The notes under the pieces were generated by a model that was not told where the DNA came from, did not search any database, and was given only the letters and a program-made list of their open reading frames with translations. From a bacterium (lineage in GTDB: Bacteria > Hinthialibacterota > Hinthialibacteria > OLB16), in the NCBI GenBank assembly GCA_022072055.1, contig JAJVIK010000013.1, positions 248,001 to 312,000 on the forward strand: a DNA stretch of 64,000 bases, given 5' to 3'. The position numbers and the translations under genes were made by a program. Below, in pieces: positions 17,814-26,326 of the stretch; the stretch's first letter is position 1; each line of letters begins with the position of its first letter.

Positions 17814-19534
17814 GACTGAAATCGGCCGCGCTCGGGGATGGGAGGATAGTACGCTGGAAAGGAATCCTTGCGGTCGATGATCTCGTAGCTGTAGCCCTGT
17901 TCGGTGAGGAACAGTTGACGCTTGGTGGCGTATTCCTGCTCGACAGTCTCCCGGCTCACCAAGCTGTAGAAATGCGCGGGGCGTCCGTGGGATTTCGGTC
18001 GCAGAATTCTCCCGAGGCGCTGAGCCTCCTCCTGACGGGACCCGAAGGTGCCCGAGACTTGGATGGCCACGTTGGCATCCGGGAGATCAATCGCGAAATT
18101 CGCCACTTTGGACACAATCAAGCAGGGTATTCGCCCCTCGCGAAAATCCTCGAAGAGCTCCTCCCGTCGCTGGTTGGGCGTCTGTCCGGTGATTAATGGG
18201 AAGCCGAACCGTCGGGTGATCTCCTGGAGCTGCTTGAGATACTGGCCGATGACAAGAACTTGGTCGCCCTGATGCTTTTCGAGAAGCTCCTCGACCACGA
18301 CCATCTTGAGAGGGTTCTCGGAGGCGATGCGGAACTTGGAGCGTGTCCCCGCCGCGGCATAATCGTGGCGGGTGGAGGTGTCCAGCGGGAGGCGGATTTC
18401 ATGGCACTGCGCGGCCGCGATCCAGCCCTTCTCTTCGAGCTCCTTCCAAGGGACATCAAAGCGTTTGGGTCCGATCAGGCTGAAGACATCCTCCTCGCAG
18501 CCATCTTCGCGAACCAGCGTGGCGGTGAGACCCAGGCGCCTGCGCCCTTGGATCTCGGCGGTGGCGCGGAAGACGGGGGCGGGCAACAAGTGAACCTCGT
18601 CGTAGATGATCAACCCCCAGTCCCGCGCGTTGAACAGGTGGAAATGGGGGAAGGGCCCCTCCTTGTCCTTACGGTAGACCACGATCTGGTAGGTGGCGAT
18701 GGTGATTGGCGCGAATCCCTTGGATTCGCCGCTGTATTCGGCGATGTCTTCGGGGCGGATGGTGGTCTTTTCGAGGATTTCATCCCGCCACTGGCGCAAT
18801 GCGACAATGTTGGTGGCGAGAATCAGGGTGTGGGTTTGGAGCATGTTCATGACCGCGAGTCCGACCACGGTCTTCCCCGCTCCGCAGGGCAGAACAATCA
18901 CACCGGAGCCGCCCTCGGCTCGTCCACCAAGATGAAAAGCCTCCGCCGCCTGGGTTTGGTAGGAGCGCAGTCCGAATGCGCTCCCATCCGGCAGGTGGTC
19001 CCGAAGGGCCAATTCCAGTCGGGCGCCGGCCACATACCCGGCCAAGTCCTTGACTGGGAACCCGATCTTGACCAGGGCGTGCTTCAAATCGCCGCGGAAT
19101 CTCGGCTCGAAATAGAACCTGTCGCGCCTGCCCTTGTCGATCAGGAACGACATGATCCGCTTGTTGTGGCGCAGCTCCTCCATGAGGATCGGGTCGGCGC
19201 AGCACAGCGCCAGCAGGTCGACCCCTGGCTCGAACCAGAGCTTCCCGTACCGTCCAAGGTAATCCTCGATATCAGCCAGGAGGTTTGAGGGAACCTCGAA
19301 CTTGCTGAACTCGCGAAGAGTCGAGAGGATGTCTTCCAGGGTGACCCCGGTGGCGGCGGCATTCCAGATGGAAAGCGGGGTGACCCGGTACGTGTGAATG
19401 TGCTCCGGGCTTTTGACCAGCTCGGCGAAGAGGGCCAGGCGGTCGCGCGCTTCCTTGAAGGAGGGGTTATCCACCTCCAGCAGGACGGTGCGGTCACTCT
19501 GGGCGATGAGGGGTTTGTGCGGGTCGAAAACCAT
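17810..19534 (-). CDS. XPB/Rad25-type DNA repair helicase
   Basis: 574 residues from ATG 19534, the start that leads straight into the conserved KPLIAQSDRTVLLEVD. An N-terminal XPB-type domain (about 1-150) precedes SF2 helicase domain 1 with Walker A VLPCGAGKTVVG and the DEVH box in IIYDEVHLLPAP, then motif III GLTATLVREDG. Helicase domain 2 follows (VLVIGQYLKQL, GTFGSRQEEAQRLGRILR with motif VI) and a C-terminal XPB extension. Family members unwind DNA with 3' to 5' polarity; bacterial XPB has been linked to repair and recombination. It is coupled to the following partner gene by ATGA. Confidence 0.93.
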   Translation of the reverse strand: MVFDPHKPLIAQSDRTVLLEVDNPSFKEARDRLALFAELVKSPEHIHTYRVTPLSIWNAAATGVTLEDILSTLREFSKFEVPSNLLADIEDYLGRYGKLWFEPGVDLLALCCADPILMEELRHNKRIMSFLIDKGRRDRFYFEPRFRGDLKHALVKIGFPVKDLAGYVAGARLELALRDHLPDGSAFGLRSYQTQAAEAFHLGGRAEGGSGVIVLPCGAGKTVVGLAVMNMLQTHTLILATNIVALRQWRDEILEKTTIRPEDIAEYSGESKGFAPITIATYQIVVYRKDKEGPFPHFHLFNARDWGLIIYDEVHLLPAPVFRATAEIQGRRRLGLTATLVREDGCEEDVFSLIGPKRFDVPWKELEEKGWIAAAQCHEIRLPLDTSTRHDYAAAGTRSKFRIASENPLKMVVVEELLEKHQGDQVLVIGQYLKQLQEITRRFGFPLITGQTPNQRREELFEDFREGRIPCLIVSKVANFAIDLPDANVAIQVSGTFGSRQEEAQRLGRILRPKSHGRPAHFYSLVSRETVEQEYATKRQLFLTEQGYSYEIIDRKDSFPAYYPPIPERGRFQS

Positions 19535-19622
19535 CGGCGATGTCGGCGTTCGCGTTGCCGCCGCGCGAAACAAATCGGCGAATCGAGAACTTTAGCAGGG
19601 CGAGGGGTCGGAAGGAATGGAG

Positions 19623-20402
19623 TCAGGTCCGGACCGCGCCATAGCGACGGTCGCGTGAGAGGTAGTCCGAGATGGCCTGGTAGAAATGGACATCCCGGAA
19701 ATCCGGCCAGAGCCTTTCGGTGATCCAGACCTCGGCGTAGGCAATCTGCCAGAGGAGATAGTTGCTCACCCGAAACTCCCCACTGGTGCGGATCAACAAG
19801 TCGGGGTCCGGCATGCCCGTGGTGTAGAGGTGGTCAGAGACGACTTCCGGAGTGATCTCGCTTGTCCGAAGTTTGCCATCCTTGACCTTGCGCGCGATGG
19901 CGGCGCAGGCCCGTGTGATTTCGTCCCGGCTGCCGTAGCTCAGGGCCAGCGAAAGCTGCATGTCCCTCCCAGCCTGAGTGGCCCGGCGGGTTTTTTCGAG
20001 CTGGTATTGGACATAGAGGGGGAGCTGCGACAGATTGCCAAGCCCTCGCAGGCGGATTCCATTCTCCAGCATTTCGGGGATCTCATCCCGCAGGAAGTCG
20101 CGGAGGAGCTTCATGAGAGCCGCCACCTCGCTTCGTGGGCGCTTCCAGTTCTCGGTCGAGAAGGCGTATAGGGTCAGGTAAGGGATGTTCAGCTTGCGGC
20201 AGGCTTGAGCGATGGACCGGACGGACTGAATCCCCGCGCGGTGGCCCTCGATCCGGGGAAGGCCGCGCTCCCCCGCCCAGCGCCCATTCCCATCCATGAT
20301 GATGGCGACATGTTGGGGGGACGGCTTGGAGTCCGGGGAGGCGGTCCGCGCGGTCAAGCGCTCGATCCAGGATTGGGCCTCGGGGCTGGGATGATAGGGC
20401 AT
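19623..20402 (-). CDS. uppS: Undecaprenyl diphosphate synthase (isoprenyl transferase)
   Basis: 259 residues with the UppS signature: HVAIIMDGNGRWA (catalytic Asp) near residue 31, GHRAGIQSVRSI, LTLYAFSTENWKRP and, near the end, DLLIRTSGEFRVSNYLLWQ. The enzyme makes the C55 carrier lipid for peptidoglycan and surface polysaccharides by successive cis additions of isopentenyl diphosphate. It starts 8 bases after frr, completing the common rpsB-tsf-pyrH-frr-uppS order. The usual next genes cdsA, dxr and rseP are not present. Confidence 0.96.
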   Translation of the reverse strand: MPYHPSPEAQSWIERLTARTASPDSKPSPQHVAIIMDGNGRWAGERGLPRIEGHRAGIQSVRSIAQACRKLNIPYLTLYAFSTENWKRPRSEVAALMKLLRDFLRDEIPEMLENGIRLRGLGNLSQLPLYVQYQLEKTRRATQAGRDMQLSLALSYGSRDEITRACAAIARKVKDGKLRTSEITPEVVSDHLYTTGMPDPDLLIRTSGEFRVSNYLLWQIAYAEVWITERLWPDFRDVHFYQAISDYLSRDRRYGAVRT

Positions 20403-20410
20403 CGCCGCTC

Positions 20411-20971
20411 TCAGAAGTGGAGAATCTCCTCCTCCTTCTCCTTGAGCAGCTTGTCGATTTCCGCGCTGTAGCGGTCGGTCAGCTTCTGGATCTCATCGAT
20501 CACACGCTTGCCCTCATCCTCCGGGATGCTTCCATCCTTCTCGCCCTTCTTGACCTTGTCGTTGCTCTTGTGACGTTGGTTGCGGATGGCGACCTTGCCT
20601 TCCTCGCCGATCTTCCGAACCACCTTGACCAGGTCCTTGCGGCGCTCCTCGGTAAGCGGCGGCAAATTCAGGCGGATGACCGATCCGTCATTGGACGGAT
20701 TCAGACCGATGTCCGATTTCTGGATCGCGGTATCGATCGCCTTGATCAGGGAGCGGTCATAGGGTTGGATCACGATCGTTCGCGGTTCCGGGATGGAGAT
20801 GTTGGCCACATGGCTGATGGGGCTCTTCGCGCCGTAACACTCGACATCGATGCCGTCGAGGATGGCGGCGTTGGCGCGCCCCGTGCGGATCTTCTGGCAC
20901 TCATGGTGGGTTGCGTGGACCGAGGCCTTCATATGGGTCTCCGCGTCCTTGAGGATTTCTTCAGTCGGCAT
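20411..20971 (-). CDS. frr: Ribosome recycling factor
   Basis: 186 residues from ATG 20971, which gives the normal RRF length and N-terminus (MPTEEILKDAETHM). The three-helix bundle and hinge domain are complete, with TGRANAAILDGI, PEPRTIVIQPYD, LNPSNDGSVIRLNLPPLTEERR and the RNQRHKSNDKVKK helix. RRF splits post-termination ribosomes with EF-G. The start overlaps the end of pyrH by 11 bases. A longer frame upstream would run further into pyrH and is not needed. Confidence 0.96.
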   Translation of the reverse strand: MPTEEILKDAETHMKASVHATHHECQKIRTGRANAAILDGIDVECYGAKSPISHVANISIPEPRTIVIQPYDRSLIKAIDTAIQKSDIGLNPSNDGSVIRLNLPPLTEERRKDLVKVVRKIGEEGKVAIRNQRHKSNDKVKKGEKDGSIPEDEGKRVIDEIQKLTDRYSAEIDKLLKEKEEEILHF

Positions 20972-21779
20972 CCCGAACGGCCTCCTTTTGAGATGAGGCG
21001 GCGGCGCGCTCCGGCGGCACATCGGCTCCGATAAAAGTTCCGATGGGCCTCCCGGCCACCGCCTGCTCGATGGCGAATGGGTGGTCCATGTCGAAAACGA
21101 TCACCGGGAGGCCGTTGTCGCGGCACAGGGTGATCGCGGTGAGGTCCATGACCCGGAGTTCCTTCTCCAAGACCTCCTGGTAGGTGAGAAAGGGAAACAG
21201 GCGAGCATCCGGAAACCGCTTGGGGTCCTTGTCGTAGACCCCATCCACCGTGGTGGCCTTCAGCAGCACCTCGGCGGCGATTTCATTGGCGCGAAGGGCG
21301 GCCGCCGAATCCGTGGTGAAGTAGGGGTTCCCGGTCCCCGCGGCAAAGATCACCACCCGCCCCTTTTCAAGGTGACGGATGGCTCGTCGGCGGATGTAGG
21401 GCTCGGCGACTCGATCCATGCTCAGCGCGGATTGGAGACGCGTGACCGCGCCGTGGGTCTCAATCACACTCTGGAGCGCGAGGCCGTTCATCACGGTGGC
21501 CAGCATTCCGATCATGTCGGAGGTGGTGCGGTCCAGGTCGGCCTGGCCCGCGCCGCGCCAGAGGTTGCCGCCGCCGATCACAATCCCGATCTCGACTCCC
21601 TTCTGGGTCAGTCGAACGATCTGTTCGGCGATGTCCGCCGCGCGGGTCATGTCGATCCCCCGCCCGCCGGAATCCCCCAGGGATTCGCCGCTCAATTTGA
21701 GAAGGATGCGTCGGTAACCCAAGGACCCCTCCCCGGTCGCGCCGTGGTCAGACCTGCTCGCCCAGTTGGAACCGGACAA
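20961..21779 (-). CDS. pyrH: Uridylate kinase (UMP kinase)
   Basis: A hexameric bacterial-type UMP kinase: RRILLKLSGESLG, VIGGGNLWRG, DMIGMLATVMNGLAL, FAAGTGNPYFTTDSAA, KATTVDGVYDKDP and the C-terminal PVIVFDMD. It phosphorylates UMP with ATP in pyrimidine synthesis. The start is uncertain: ATG 21779 overlaps tsf by 32 bases and adds about 19 residues before the conserved core, while a TTG at 21722 has a G-rich site (GGGGAGGGG) just upstream and fits the usual length better. The C-terminal tail is longer than typical. Confidence 0.95.
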   Translation of the reverse strand: MSGSNWASRSDHGATGEGSLGYRRILLKLSGESLGDSGGRGIDMTRAADIAEQIVRLTQKGVEIGIVIGGGNLWRGAGQADLDRTTSDMIGMLATVMNGLALQSVIETHGAVTRLQSALSMDRVAEPYIRRRAIRHLEKGRVVIFAAGTGNPYFTTDSAAALRANEIAAEVLLKATTVDGVYDKDPKRFPDARLFPFLTYQEVLEKELRVMDLTAITLCRDNGLPVIVFDMDHPFAIEQAVAGRPIGTFIGADVPPERAAASSQKEAVRDAD

Positions 21780-22353
21780 ACCGTCGCACCGAGATATTCT
21801 CTCCGCAGGTCCCGATCAGTTCCTTGACCAGATCGGAGATCTTTTTCTTGTCGTCCTTGATGAACAACTGGTCGAGAAGGCAGACCTCGGTGTAGAGCTT
21901 CTCGAGGCGCCCTTCCACCATCTTTTCAATCACCGGGGCCGGCTTGCCGGAAGATTCCGCCTGCTTGCGGTAAATCTCCTTTTCCGACTCAATGAAATCA
22001 GCCGGCAGATCCTCGCGGCTCACCCCGCGCGTTTGCGGGTTGGCCGCCACTTGCATGGCAAGGTCATTGACCAGGGTTCTGAACTGATCGGTGCGGGCCA
22101 CGAAGTCGGTTTCGCAATTGACCTCGATCAGAACTCCAATCCGCCCGCCACCGTGAATGTAAGCGTGGACCACCCCCTCGGAGGTGGTTCTGCCCATGCG
22201 CTTCTCGGCCTTGGCGGCGCCTTTTTCACGGAGGATCTTGACCGCGCCCTCCATGTCGCCGCCCGCCTCAACGAGGGCCTTCTTGCACTCCATCATCCCA
22301 ACCCCGGTCCGCTCCCGGAGCTTCATGACATCCGCAGCCGCGATATCCACCAC
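21748..22353 (-). CDS. tsf: Elongation factor Ts (short form)
   Basis: 201 residues. The N-terminal UBA-like domain (VMKLRERTGVGMMECKKAL) and the core with GRIGVLIEVNCETDFVAR are present, and the C-terminus ends RFVRFQLGE. It exchanges GDP on EF-Tu. At about 200 residues it belongs to the compact EF-Ts class seen in many phyla, not the about 280-residue E. coli form. It begins 2 bases after rpsB and overlaps pyrH. Confidence 0.96.
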   Translation of the reverse strand: MVDIAAADVMKLRERTGVGMMECKKALVEAGGDMEGAVKILREKGAAKAEKRMGRTTSEGVVHAYIHGGGRIGVLIEVNCETDFVARTDQFRTLVNDLAMQVAANPQTRGVSREDLPADFIESEKEIYRKQAESSGKPAPVIEKMVEGRLEKLYTEVCLLDQLFIKDDKKKISDLVKELIGTCGENISVRRFVRFQLGEQV

Positions 22354-22355
22354 GA

Positions 22356-23213
22356 TTAGACATCCTCCGTCACTTCAGGTAAGTCCACCATATCCTCGAT
22401 CTCCTCGAGGTCGATCACGGGGGTCGGGGTGGGACGGATCGGCTCAAGAGCCTCGGGATCCGCTCCCTCCGCCCGCTCTTGGCGAAGTTTTTGACCCTGG
22501 ACATAGGCGTTGGCGATCAGTTCCGTGATCAGCCGGACCGCGCGGATGGCGTCATCGTTAGCCGGGATTACATAGTTGATCGGGTCCGGGTCACAGTTGG
22601 TGTCCACAATGGCAATGACCGGGATGTTGAGCTTGTTGGCCTCCTCGACTGCGATTCGCTCCTTGCGGGTGTCGGTGACAAAAAGAGCGTCGGGCAGACG
22701 GTCCATTTGCCGGATGCCGCTGAGGTATTTGTGCAACCTCTCGCGAATCTTCATGAGGTTGAGCTGTTCTTTCTTGGTGCGGTGGGAAAGGGTGCCGTCC
22801 TCGCGCATGCGGTCGAGCTCGATCAGTTTGTTGACCCGGCCCCGAATGGTTTTGTAATTGGTGAGCATGCCGCCCAGCCAGCGGTGGGTCACATGGAAGC
22901 AAGAGATATTGGAGGCGATTTCCGCCACGCTCTCCTGCGCCTGGCGCTTGGTTCCCACGAAGAGGATCTTGCCCCCGCGGGCCGAGAGTTCCCTCACGAA
23001 CTCGCAGGCCTCGTGGATCATGCGGACTGTTTTCTTGAGGTCCAGGATGTAGATGCCGTTGCGCTCATTGAAGATGTATTTGGCCATCTTGGGGTTCCAG
23101 CGTCGGGTCTGGTGACCGAAGTGGACTCCCGCCTCCAAGAGCTGCTTCATGCTTATGCCATCTTCTTCGAGAATTTCCTCCGTCTGCATTTGCCGATTCT
23201 GTGCTTCGGCCAT
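22356..23213 (-). CDS. rpsB: 30S ribosomal protein S2
   Basis: 285 residues from ATG 23213, which has an AGGAG ribosome site 8 bases upstream; the 26 codons further upstream belong to the leader. The S2 core is complete: [47 protein letters not shown]-like, [13 protein letters not shown] and [14 protein letters not shown], with the C-terminal acidic tail ending in a proline-rich segment. It leads the rpsB-tsf-pyrH-frr-uppS cluster. Confidence 0.97.
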   Translation of the reverse strand: MAEAQNRQMQTEEILEEDGISMKQLLEAGVHFGHQTRRWNPKMAKYIFNERNGIYILDLKKTVRMIHEACEFVRELSARGGKILFVGTKRQAQESVAEIASNISCFHVTHRWLGGMLTNYKTIRGRVNKLIELDRMREDGTLSHRTKKEQLNLMKIRERLHKYLSGIRQMDRLPDALFVTDTRKERIAVEEANKLNIPVIAIVDTNCDPDPINYVIPANDDAIRAVRLITELIANAYVQGQKLRQERAEGADPEALEPIRPTPTPVIDLEEIEDMVDLPEVTEDV

Positions 23214-23440
23214 AACGTGAACTCCTGGGCGTCTGAACGCCGATGTGTCTCCCGCCGCTCGCGCAAGGGCCTCCGCCATGCGAAAGGCCAACGGAGAGTG
23301 GGGCGCGGTTCCGAGTTGCGTTCGGAAAGCGCCCCGCGGGGCTCCCTATGGGACTCCCGAAGGTCCCTACCGGATGTGTCTCCTCAAAACGAACCCCATC
23401 GCGAGGATGGGGCCTGTTTCTGGGAGAATTTTGCGCAACC
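23214..23440 (-). other. Structured 5' leader of rpsB
   Basis: About 225 bases separate the predicted transcription start from rpsB. Several hairpins are visible on either strand: CCCCATC/GATGGGG with a 5-base loop near 23387-23411, GGGAC/GTCCC near 23347-23366, and a GCCCCGCGGGGC palindrome near 23331-23342. Such leaders often carry autoregulatory sites for ribosomal proteins; no known S2 motif could be confirmed by eye. Confidence 0.4.
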
Positions 23441-23445
23441 TCCGG

Positions 23446-23473
23446 ACTATAGCACCGATGCGGGGGGAGACAA
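23446..23473 (-). promoter_or_regulatory. sigma70-type promoter of the rpsB operon
   Basis: On the minus strand TTGTCT (23473-23468), a 16-base spacer and TATAGT (23451-23446) form a good promoter, giving a start near 23439. It fits the strong expression expected for rpsB-tsf-pyrH-frr-uppS. Confidence 0.65.
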
Positions 23474-23608
23474 GGGATACCGAGGGCCACCATGTCGTTG
23501 GATTCTCAGAGTTCCTGGGGGCGCCTGAATACAGCCTCCCCTTGGGGCGTCTATTCCACCAGACCCAAGGTCTGAGGCGGAGGAATCCGCCGAGAAAGGA
23601 GCCCTACC

Positions 23609-24313
23609 ATGAAAAACACATTCCGAATCTCTTTGGCGGCCCTGGTCTTGACGGTAGTCGCGGTGGGAATCGGCCCGAATACCGCCCAAGCCGGTGATTG
23701 GTCCATCTCGATCTGGGGTGGGACTCCGTACTATGTTCAGCCCGGCCCGCCCTACACGTATTACTACCACGAGGGTTACCCCAGGTACCGCTATGGTCGC
23801 GGGTACGACTACTACCCGTATTACCGTCAGCGGAACCCGGTGGTGACGCGGGATTACTACCGGGAGGGGGGATATGCGCCGGATGGGTCCTACCATAGCG
23901 AGGATGTCGTGGAGGACCGTCGCGCGAGTTACTTCTCGCCCGGACGAAATCAGGCCATTACCCCGCCCCGGACCTCTGTCCAGACTTGGAACCAAGGGCC
24001 GTGGGGCAGCCGCACCCGGGAGCGCACATCCTGGATTGGAGCGGATGGTCGTCCCCACAGCACAACCATCGACCGAGTCACAACCCAAGACCCCTATGGG
24101 AACACCCACACGGACACCTATGTGGAGCTGAAGAACAAGGCGGTCAGCGGTGGGAGTGGCGGTGGGGGAGCGGTGAGCGAGCTTCCGGCAAACACCTCGA
24201 CCAACCCTCCCGCGTTGAGCACGCCGAGCGTCCGCGAGCCGGTTCAGATGCCCTCGCTGCAGACCCCTTCTGTCGAGGCGCCTTCCGCCCCGCCTGCAAC
24301 CTCGGTTCAGTAA
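23609..24313 (+). CDS. Exported Tyr-rich hypothetical protein
   Basis: 234 residues after a clear AAGGAG ribosome site. A Sec signal peptide (SLAALVLTVVAVGIG, cleavage near AQAG) leads into a Tyr/Pro/Gly/Arg-rich segment (about 30-90, with YTYYYHEGYP, YYPYYRQ). A more polar part follows (RTRERTSWIGADGRP), then a Ser/Pro/Thr-rich tail. No catalytic motif is seen. The composition resembles surface or periplasmic structural proteins of unknown function. It is transcribed away from rpsB and is a single gene, closed by a hairpin at 24,350. Confidence 0.75.
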   Translation: MKNTFRISLAALVLTVVAVGIGPNTAQAGDWSISIWGGTPYYVQPGPPYTYYYHEGYPRYRYGRGYDYYPYYRQRNPVVTRDYYREGGYAPDGSYHSEDVVEDRRASYFSPGRNQAITPPRTSVQTWNQGPWGSRTRERTSWIGADGRPHSTTIDRVTTQDPYGNTHTDTYVELKNKAVSGGSGGGGAVSELPANTSTNPPALSTPSVREPVQMPSLQTPSVEAPSAPPATSVQ

Positions 24314-24349
24314 CCAACTGCGGCTAGGGTTGCCTCTTGGAAGTCAGAG

Positions 24350-24383
24350 ACCGCCTCTGGTGGTGAAAGCCGCCAGGGGCGGT
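24350..24383. terminator. Hairpin between convergent genes
   Basis: A 14-pair stem with two G-U pairs (arms 24350-24363 and 24370-24383) and a 6-base loop lies between the Tyr-rich protein gene and the convergent propeller gene. It lacks a clear T-run on either side, so it may be a bidirectional terminator of weak type. Confidence 0.5.
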
Positions 24384-24433
24384 TCCCATGAGATAGCCGG
24401 TCCGGCTGGGTCAAAAAGGGGGTGCTGGGCGGG

Positions 24434-25786
24434 TTAATCGCTCGTCAGGCTGACACACACCAGCTCTTGATCGTTTCGCGCGTAGAGGCAGCGCTCGGCG
24501 AATGCCGGGTGAGACCAACAGACCTTGTGATCCCTCTGGGACATGTCCGTGGTGGGCTCGATGACCTTGGCGCGGCTGAGCTCCTCGAAGCCCTTGGGCG
24601 AGAGTCGACCGATCAGGAGCTCCCCAAGCTCGTTAAAGACCCAGACCACGTCCTGGTTTCGAACCATGTGGGCGGTTCCCCAACGAACATTGGGCACAAG
24701 GGACAGGTCTTCCCAAACACGCTCGCCCGTTTCCGCGTTCAGACAGCGGAACTCCCCGTAGGAATCCACGCCATAGACATGGCTCCCATCGAAGATGGGG
24801 GTCCCAATGGTGGAGTGGAGGCCATCCGTCTTGGTTTCGTTGATCCCCCGCCTCCTCCACAACTCCTCGACTCCGAGGCGATCCGTGAGCAGCCTGAGCA
24901 TCAGGCATCCATCAAAGAACGAGGTTATAAAGAGCCGGTCCCCCCGGATCACCGGAGAGGGAACATGCATGACCATCTTGGTCGGGCGGAAGGGGTGCTT
25001 CCAGTACACCTCTCCACTCTCGGGCGCCACTCCGACCACATGATTCCCCGTGACACAGACCAGCACGCGCTTCCCGGCCTGGTCGATCAGGATGGGTGAG
25101 GAATATGAGGCCGAGTCTTCCACCGCCCTCCATTTCTCTTCGCCGCCGGCTGGGTCGAACGCGACCAGGCAGCCCCCCCCCTCGCCACCGATTTGGAGGA
25201 TGACCCGATCCCCATCCGCGATCGGCGAGGCGGAGAGCCCCCAGATCGGCATCCGAACGTGGTATTCGGCTGCAAGGTCCTTGGACCAGAGAATTCGCCC
25301 GCTCACCGCATCAAGGCAGTGAAAGTGGCCCATCGTTCCGAGCGCGAATGCGCGCCCCTCCCGGACAGTGACCGACGCTCGCGGCCCGAGGGGATAGTCC
25401 ACCTCATAGCGGCACCTGTAAGAGTGAGTCCAAAGAGGCTTCCCATCATCGGCTCTGAAACAGAGGACGCGCTCAACCTCCTCAGGCTCGGTGAGGCGGT
25501 CCATCACGAAAACTTTGCCTTCGGAGACTGTCGGTCCGTTGAACCCACCGCCGACTGCGGCGGTCCACTTGGGCGCGAGGCGGGCGGAGGGAAACGAGCT
25601 GAGGACGCCGGTTTCGTTCCAAGAGGCGTCCCGCCTTGGTCCGCGCCACTGGGGCCAGTCCTCGGCCTGAACCATCGTGAGAGGGCCCCAAAGCAAGGTT
25701 GCGCCAAGGGGAAAGGCGAGCGCGCGACGAATCCTTCGGGGGGTCCGAAGGCGCCTTCCATCATGGGGCGGAACGGATTGCGTCAT
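24434..25786 (-). CDS. Exported PQQ-type beta-propeller protein (BamB-like)
   Basis: 450 residues from ATG 25786. A twin-arginine-containing N-terminus and a hydrophobic segment (LAFPLGATLLWGPLTMVQA) form the signal peptide. The mature protein begins DWPQWRGPRRDA, a common start of secreted PQQ-like propellers, and continues with repeated blade motifs such as GKVFVMDR, LWTHSYRC, GRILWSK, EVYWKHPF and YGEFRCLNAETGERVWED. The fold is an eight-bladed propeller shared by BamB and quinoprotein-like proteins; residues binding PQQ are not evident. It probably acts in the periplasm. Function unknown. Confidence 0.85.
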   Translation of the reverse strand: MTQSVPPHDGRRLRTPRRIRRALAFPLGATLLWGPLTMVQAEDWPQWRGPRRDASWNETGVLSSFPSARLAPKWTAAVGGGFNGPTVSEGKVFVMDRLTEPEEVERVLCFRADDGKPLWTHSYRCRYEVDYPLGPRASVTVREGRAFALGTMGHFHCLDAVSGRILWSKDLAAEYHVRMPIWGLSASPIADGDRVILQIGGEGGGCLVAFDPAGGEEKWRAVEDSASYSSPILIDQAGKRVLVCVTGNHVVGVAPESGEVYWKHPFRPTKMVMHVPSPVIRGDRLFITSFFDGCLMLRLLTDRLGVEELWRRRGINETKTDGLHSTIGTPIFDGSHVYGVDSYGEFRCLNAETGERVWEDLSLVPNVRWGTAHMVRNQDVVWVFNELGELLIGRLSPKGFEELSRAKVIEPTTDMSQRDHKVCWSHPAFAERCLYARNDQELVCVSLTSD

Positions 25787-25796
25787 AGCCTGTCCA

Positions 25797-25839
25797 AGAA
25801 ACACGAACCCCCTGGGTCATGGGGGACACAGGGGGTTCG
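25797..25839 (-). terminator. Intrinsic terminator after the ferredoxin gene
   Basis: An 11-pair perfect stem CGAACCCCCTG/CAGGGGGTTCG (25804-25814 and 25829-25839) with a 14-base loop is followed on the minus strand by TGTTTCTT. It ends the ferredoxin transcript and lies just before the start of the propeller gene. Confidence 0.8.
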
Positions 25840-25862
25840 CGCGGTCAGTATGTGTTCTCGTT

Positions 25863-26165
25863 TCAGTCGGCGTTGGCCAGTTTCGGGTCCCACTTGGGGC
25901 CATGGACCACGGAGGCCTTGTCGCTGACTCGCTTGCTCTCATCAAAATCGAAACCCGCGTTCTTCTCCGTCCACTCCTTGGGGGCTTCCGAATCCGGGAA
26001 GATGGCGTTGACCGGGCACACCGGCGCGCAGGCGTCGCAATCGATGCATTCCTCCGGGTTGATGTACAGCATGTCATCCCCCTGATAGAAGCACTCAACC
26101 GGGCAAACCTCCGCGCAATCTCCATACTTGCAGTTCACACACGGTTCAGTCACAACGTAAGCCAT
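25863..26165 (-). CDS. fdxA: 7Fe (3Fe-4S/4Fe-4S) ferredoxin
   Basis: 100 residues. The cysteine spacing CVNCKYGDCAEVCPVECF near the N-terminus and CIDCDACAPVCP near residue 40 matches Azotobacter-type FdxA ferredoxins, with the extra C-terminal part (about 60-100, NAGFDFDESKRVSD) also typical of that group. It is a cytoplasmic electron carrier; the partner is not shown by context. It is a single gene with its own terminator. Confidence 0.92.
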   Translation of the reverse strand: MAYVVTEPCVNCKYGDCAEVCPVECFYQGDDMLYINPEECIDCDACAPVCPVNAIFPDSEAPKEWTEKNAGFDFDESKRVSDKASVVHGPKWDPKLANAD

Positions 26166-26326
26166 TGAGATTCTCCTTGGGTATTTCTGCCGGCGGTCCG
26201 AACAATCGGGCCCGGTCTGGCACGTAGTTGAAGCAAGTTTAGTCGAAGCGCGCCCGGTTTAGAAGGGAATCTCGCCTTCACGCTCAGGTGATCGGCTTCC
26301 GGGAGTTCCCCCTCGGGGGTGGCCTT

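Noticed and set aside
23245-23697. Plus-strand frame over the rpsB leader
   Set aside because: It runs through hairpins and overlaps the well-supported signal-peptide gene at 23,609 in another frame.
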